From the NCBI GenBank assembly GCA_023453795.1, contig JAEXSP010000004.1, forward strand, positions 124,001 through 188,000: a stretch of 64,000 nucleotides of DNA, read 5' to 3'. Below are positions 59,951 through 64,000 of the stretch, piece by piece. A program made the position numbers and the translations under genes. Numbering within the stretch: position 1 is the first letter of the stretch; each line of letters begins with the position of its first letter. The DNA comes from Bacillota bacterium. GTDB lineage: Bacteria > Bacillota > Clostridia > Acetivibrionales > JAEXSP01. The notes beneath the pieces were generated by a model that saw nothing but the letters and a program-made list of their open reading frames with translations, was not told the origin of the DNA and searched no databases.

Positions 59951-62506
59951 ATGTTCTTAAAAATAAAAAGATGTGCGATTATTTTAATTGTTTTTATATT
60001 GTCTTTTCAGGTGTTTACAAATGAGACAACGACCTCGTCGGTATCGGCAGCAGACATGACTTACTGCTTTGAAGCCTATAATTATCCGGGCTACTATATG
60101 AGACACTACGATTATAAAGGAAAGCTGGAAAGCTTTGTAGTACCTGTGGAGGACTCACAATTCAGACTGGTGCAGGGGTTGGCAGATCCTTCGTGTGTAT
60201 CCTTCGAGTCAGTGAATTACCCAGGGTACTATTTCAGGCACTATGATTATAAGCTTGAACTTCAGAAAAACGACGGTTCGGATGTATTCAAGCAGGATGC
60301 TACCTTCCGTAAGGTACCGGGCTTGGCTGACAGCAATTATGTGTCTTTTCAATCCTACAATTTCCCGACCCGTTATTTAAGGCATTATGATTACAAACTG
60401 CAGATTGATCCGATTTCCAGCGATACCGATAAGGCGGATGCAACCTTTAAGCAGGTAGCAGCCGGGGGAACGAGCGAGTCGACCATTACCATCAATGCAG
60501 GCCAGACCGGCATAGCAATAAGCCAGAACCTGTACGGAATATTTTTTGAGGATATAAATCATGCCGCAGACGGAGGATTATATGCCGAATTGATTAAAAA
60601 CCGTTCGTTTGAAGACAATACATCTGCACCTGATTCATGGTCAATAGTTGCTTCCGACGGTTCAACAGGGAGCATGGCATTGGATACAACCAATAATTTA
60701 AACAGTGCTCAAGGACGTTCCCTGAAACTCACAGCCGGCAGTGTAGGCACAAACGGCAGGGTCGGGATTGCTAATACGGGATTTTGGGGAATTAATGTTA
60801 CAGACAAAGCCGTGTATACAGTATCATTTTTTGCAAAATGCAGCAGCGGATACAGCGGAACAATAACGGCCAGCCTGGAAAACGAAAACAGTACTGTCAA
60901 ATATGTAGAAACAAAGGTAACAGGTATTACAACCGGGTGGAAAAAATTCACAGCCGTAATGACAGCAAACGGTACAAACGGAAGCGGTAGATTTGTTTTG
61001 TCAACAGACAAACCCGGTACAATATGGTTTGACGTAGTTTCCTGCTTTCCTCCTACATATAAGAACAGAACCAACGGCTTGAGAAATGACCTCCTCACAA
61101 TGGTCAATGACCTGAAACCGCGTTTTAACCGTTTCCCGGGCGGCTGCTTTGTCGAAGGCGACAAGATGGCAAATGCATTCCGGTGGAAAACCACTGTCGG
61201 TCCTATCGAAACCAGGCCCGGACATTGGAATCTTTGGGGTTATCGAACATCGGACGGAATGGGGTACCATGAGTTTCTTCAGATGTGTGAAGACACAAAT
61301 TCAGTACCGCTTTACGTTTGTAATGTCGGAATGGCGCATGATGATAATGTTTCCATGGAACCATATATTCAGGAGGCCCTCGATGCCATAGAATATGCTA
61401 ATGGCGGCGCAACTACAACCTGGGGAGCTAAGAGGGCGGCAAATGGACATCCTGAGTCATTCAACCTCAAATACATAGAAATCGGTAATGAGGAAAATTT
61501 CCAGAAGGCTACATACTCGGCAAGATACCAGTCTTTCTACAATGCAATAAAGGCCAAATATCCGGATATAATTTGTATTGCAAATTGTGATATATCAGGA
61601 AGTACTATTGACTACATCGACGAGCATTACTACGATACTGCACAATTTTTCATGAATAATGCAACCAAATATGATAAGTACAGCCGATCGGGACCGAAGA
61701 TTTATGTCGGCGAATATGCGGTTACCAAAGATTGCGGACAGGGAAACCTTGTTGCAGCTTTAGGAGAAGCAGCGTTTATGACAGGTATGGAAAGGAACTC
61801 CGATGTTGTCAAAATGGCTTCATATGCACCTTTGTACGTAAACACCAATGACAGGAAATGGAATCCTGATGCAATTGTCTACAATAGCTCACAGGTTTAC
61901 GGAACCCCATCATATTACGTGCAAAAGATGTTCAGCCAAAACCTTGGCAGCAATATTTTACCGACTGTCTTCAGCGGCTCCAATAAATCATTTTTCTTTA
62001 CTACCAGTAAGGATAACTCTACCGGGGATATAATTCTTAAAGCAGTTAATGCAAATGCATATACCGAGAACTCAAACATAAAAATAAACGGAGCCGATTA
62101 TATTGATCCTGTGGGTACTGCATACGTTATGTCCAATCCGGATCCAAGGGCTGAAAATTCATTTTCTGCACCTGTAAAGGTGGCTCCGGCAGCCAAAACT
62201 GTTTCAGGAGTAAGTACAGTGTTTAACTATGAATTTCCGGCTTATTCGGTCACAGTATTGAGGATTAAGACAAAAGCAGCTACAAAAGTGGGAGATCTTG
62301 ATGGAGATACCCGTGTTGATGCGATGGACTTTGCCTTGATGAAAATGTATATGCTTGGTTCAATCAAGGACTTCCCGGTAGAAAATGACCTTGTGGCTGC
62401 GGATCTGAATGCTGACACCGTTATAGATGCACTTGACTTTGCAGTGTTTAAACAATATCTGCTGGGTACTATTAAGGAACTGCCATACGTGCCAGCTGAA
62501 AATTAA
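59951..62506 (+). CDS. Cellulosomal GH51 alpha-L-arabinofuranosidase: SP-CBM42-GH51-dockerin
   Basis: An 851-residue secreted arabinofuranosidase. The signal peptide ends near VSA (34). An AbfB/CBM42 beta-trefoil (about 36-172) shows three repeats of the form NYPGYYMRHYDYK, NYPGYYFRHYDYK and NFPTRYLRHYDYK; it binds arabinose side chains. GH51 (about 178-775) opens with ISQNLYGIFFEDINHAADGG and has NRFPGGCFVEGD, acid/base Glu514 in YIEIGNEEN and nucleophile Glu588 in YVGEYAV. A carbohydrate-binding-like insert sits between the first strand and the barrel. The dockerin is the LDGDTRVDAMDF type. Unlike the other eleven, this protein has no CBM6. AAAGGGAGG precedes ATG 59951. Confidence 0.93.
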   Translation: MFLKIKRCAIILIVFILSFQVFTNETTTSSVSAADMTYCFEAYNYPGYYMRHYDYKGKLESFVVPVEDSQFRLVQGLADPSCVSFESVNYPGYYFRHYDYKLELQKNDGSDVFKQDATFRKVPGLADSNYVSFQSYNFPTRYLRHYDYKLQIDPISSDTDKADATFKQVAAGGTSESTITINAGQTGIAISQNLYGIFFEDINHAADGGLYAELIKNRSFEDNTSAPDSWSIVASDGSTGSMALDTTNNLNSAQGRSLKLTAGSVGTNGRVGIANTGFWGINVTDKAVYTVSFFAKCSSGYSGTITASLENENSTVKYVETKVTGITTGWKKFTAVMTANGTNGSGRFVLSTDKPGTIWFDVVSCFPPTYKNRTNGLRNDLLTMVNDLKPRFNRFPGGCFVEGDKMANAFRWKTTVGPIETRPGHWNLWGYRTSDGMGYHEFLQMCEDTNSVPLYVCNVGMAHDDNVSMEPYIQEALDAIEYANGGATTTWGAKRAANGHPESFNLKYIEIGNEENFQKATYSARYQSFYNAIKAKYPDIICIANCDISGSTIDYIDEHYYDTAQFFMNNATKYDKYSRSGPKIYVGEYAVTKDCGQGNLVAALGEAAFMTGMERNSDVVKMASYAPLYVNTNDRKWNPDAIVYNSSQVYGTPSYYVQKMFSQNLGSNILPTVFSGSNKSFFFTTSKDNSTGDIILKAVNANAYTENSNIKINGADYIDPVGTAYVMSNPDPRAENSFSAPVKVAPAAKTVSGVSTVFNYEFPAYSVTVLRIKTKAATKVGDLDGDTRVDAMDFALMKMYMLGSIKDFPVENDLVAADLNADTVIDALDFAVFKQYLLGTIKELPYVPAEN

Positions 62507-62571
62507 TGTTTAAAATCAAATGAGGCTTGGCGTATTTAAACTTAAGAGGCAGAAGAAAGGAAGGTATAGCT

Positions 62572-63978
62572 ATGAGAAAGTTATTTAGAAAAGGCTTTGC
62601 ATTGCTTACAGGGTTGATTTTAATGGTATCAGTATTATGTCCTGTAACCAATGCGGCAGCTGCTAATCTCTCAGCCTCTGCACAGATCGAAGCAGAGAGC
62701 TATAGCAGCCAGTCGGGAATCCAAACCGAAACCTGTACCGAAGGCGGTCAGAGCATAGGGTATATCGAGAACGGAGATTATGTTGTTTACAACAGTGTTG
62801 ATTTCGGGAGCGTAAAAAGCTTTCAGGCCAGAGTAGCCAGTAACTCAAGCGGAGGTAATATTGAGCTCAGGCTGGATAGTGTTAACGGTACCTTAATAGG
62901 GACTTGTCCTGTTGCCTCAACCGGCGGCTGGCAGACTTGGACCGATGCAAAATGCAGTATTGACAGTGTAAGCGGAACACATAACCTGTATTTGAAATTT
63001 ACGGGTGGAAGCGGATACTTATTCAACCTCAACTGGTTTACATTTACGGGAGGTACTACTGCAAAATTAGGTGATGTAAACTCTGATGGGGCTATAGACG
63101 CATTGGATATGCAGATGTTGAAAGCCAGCTTATTGAAAGTAGTAACTCTTGAGAATCCCAAATTGGCTGACTTGGATGCAAGCGGTTCATTCGATGCACT
63201 TGATTTCTCACTAATGAAACAATATTTACTGCATATTATAACAGTTTTCCCCGGAGATATTCCGGTACAAACTCCTAAATTCCACTGCTTCCTGCTGCTG
63301 GGTCAATCCAATATGGCCGGATATGCTGCAGCTCAAGCCTCTGATAAAGTGGAAGACCCTAGAGTGCTTGTATTGGGATATGACAATAACGCTGCACTCG
63401 GCCGAAAGACGGATGAATGGGATGTGGCTTGTCCTCCGCTGCATGCTTCATGGCTTGATGCCATAGGCCCTGGCGACTGGTTTGGCAAGACCATGATACA
63501 GAAAGTTCCGTCCGGTGATACCATTGGTTTGATACCATGCGCTATTAGTGGTGAAAAGATCGAGACTTTTATGAAGTCCGGAGGTACAAAATATAGTTGG
63601 ATTATCAACCGTGCAAAGCTAGCACAGCAAAAGGGAGGAGTTATTGAAGGAATCATTTTCCATCAGGGCGAATCAAACAGCGGTGACACTACTTGGCCAA
63701 GCAAGGTAAAAACGCTTGTGGAAGATATTAGAAAGGACCTGAACCTCGGTGATGTTCCTTTCCTGGCAGGTGAATTGCTTTACAGCGGTCCTTGTGCTGG
63801 TCACAATACACTGGTGAATAAATTGCCTTCTTTAATCACAAATTGTTATGTTATATCAGCAAGCGGATTGGTTGTGGATCCTTCTGATACACAATACCGA
63901 CTCCATTTCAGCCATGATTCATCAGTTACCCTCGGTAAGAGGTATGCAGAAAAAATGATTGAAGTACTCGGATGGTAA
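62572..63978 (+). CDS. Cellulosomal CE6 acetylxylan-esterase-like protein: SP-CBM6-dockerin-CE6
   Basis: A 468-residue secreted esterase with an unusual order. The signal peptide (MRKLFRKGFALLTGLILMVS) is close to that of the GH62 protein. CBM6 (about 35-160) starts SAQIEAESYSSQSG. The dockerin (about 165-228) lies in the middle, of the VNSDGAIDALDMQMLKASLL type. The C-terminal catalytic domain (about 235-468) is an SGNH hydrolase of the CE6/sialate-O-acetylesterase type: FLLLGQSNMAGYA with Ser246, FHQGESN, and the terminal D-x-x-x-x-x-H pattern in SDTQYRLHFSHDS (His445 likely). It would deacetylate xylan. ATG 62572 follows AAAGGAAGG. The gene ends 22 bases before the window edge. Confidence 0.9.
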   Translation: MRKLFRKGFALLTGLILMVSVLCPVTNAAAANLSASAQIEAESYSSQSGIQTETCTEGGQSIGYIENGDYVVYNSVDFGSVKSFQARVASNSSGGNIELRLDSVNGTLIGTCPVASTGGWQTWTDAKCSIDSVSGTHNLYLKFTGGSGYLFNLNWFTFTGGTTAKLGDVNSDGAIDALDMQMLKASLLKVVTLENPKLADLDASGSFDALDFSLMKQYLLHIITVFPGDIPVQTPKFHCFLLLGQSNMAGYAAAQASDKVEDPRVLVLGYDNNAALGRKTDEWDVACPPLHASWLDAIGPGDWFGKTMIQKVPSGDTIGLIPCAISGEKIETFMKSGGTKYSWIINRAKLAQQKGGVIEGIIFHQGESNSGDTTWPSKVKTLVEDIRKDLNLGDVPFLAGELLYSGPCAGHNTLVNKLPSLITNCYVISASGLVVDPSDTQYRLHFSHDSSVTLGKRYAEKMIEVLGW

Positions 63979-64000
63979 GCACTTATTGCACAAAGTAATC

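Noticed and set aside
41280..63250. Short tandem-like repeats suggestive of a CRISPR or minisatellite
   Set aside because: They are dockerin- and CBM6-coding segments in frame within separate genes, with kilobase spacing.
1..64000. tRNA, rRNA, scaffoldin (cohesin) or prophage genes
   Set aside because: None was recognised on either strand; the mobile content seen is limited to the RAYT unit and the toxin tip.

Overview
The window reads as chromosomal DNA of a mesophilic, cellulosome-forming Firmicute of the Clostridium (Ruminiclostridium) cellulolyticum group. The reasons are moderate-to-low GC, strong Shine-Dalgarno sequences, a Gram-positive ylm/divIVA cell-division block, and a long run of secreted dockerin-bearing hemicellulases with CBM6 modules. 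That run matches the general plan of the xyl-doc cluster known from C. cellulolyticum. The species cannot be fixed from sequence reading alone. No rRNA, tRNA, CRISPR array or scaffoldin gene was seen.

Layout. (1) 1-6.9 kb, core genome: the end of a GH13-type gene, a methionine gamma-lyase family PLP enzyme, a membrane-anchored HlyD-like protein, then ylmE-sepF-ylmG-ylmH-divIVA and aroB. (2) 6.9-9.6 kb, accessory insert: an orphan C-terminal tip of an RHS-type polymorphic toxin with an SHH nuclease signature, its likely immunity gene, and a REP-associated (Y1/RAYT) transposase flanked by inverted palindromes. (3) 9.6-11.6 kb, minus strand: a secreted copper-amine-oxidase-N/kelch protein. (4) 12.0-37.3 kb: a hybrid NRPS-PKS biosynthetic cluster. 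(5) 37.3-64 kb: an AraC-type response regulator, then one long co-directional set of 12 intact dockerin proteins (GH27, GH30, GH43, GH10, GH43, CE1, an unassigned beta-propeller, GH62, GH31, GH43, GH51, CE6) and one deleted remnant that keeps only a signal peptide and a dockerin.

The biosynthetic cluster is the most unusual part. Its order suggests an assembly line. A FAAL activates a fatty acid onto an ACP, and a C-A-PCP module whose hand-read pocket resembles a glycine code extends it. A KS-AT-KR-DH-ACP module follows, then a KS-ACP module whose AT is degenerate. The last NRPS has a TubC-like docking domain, C, A, PCP and E domains, and its adenylation domain is split by a complete ThiF/MoeB/E1-like ATP-binding domain. 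A membrane-anchored penicillin-acylase homologue, a DUF1932-type NAD(P)-dependent dehydrogenase, a type II thioesterase and a MATE exporter complete it. A plausible reading is an N-acylated (pro-drug) product that is deacylated outside the membrane. Spo0A-like boxes lie upstream of the exporter.

The dockerin cluster together covers glucurono-arabinoxylan and galactose- or xylose-decorated hemicellulose: backbone cleavage by GH10 and GH30 subfamily 8, arabinose removal by GH43, GH62 and GH51, ester removal by CE1 and CE6, alpha-galactose removal by GH27 and alpha-xylose removal by GH31. It has its own promoter, several strong intergenic hairpins, and near-identical dockerin DNA repeats that probably recombine. 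All functional calls rest on motifs read by eye; no database search was run.
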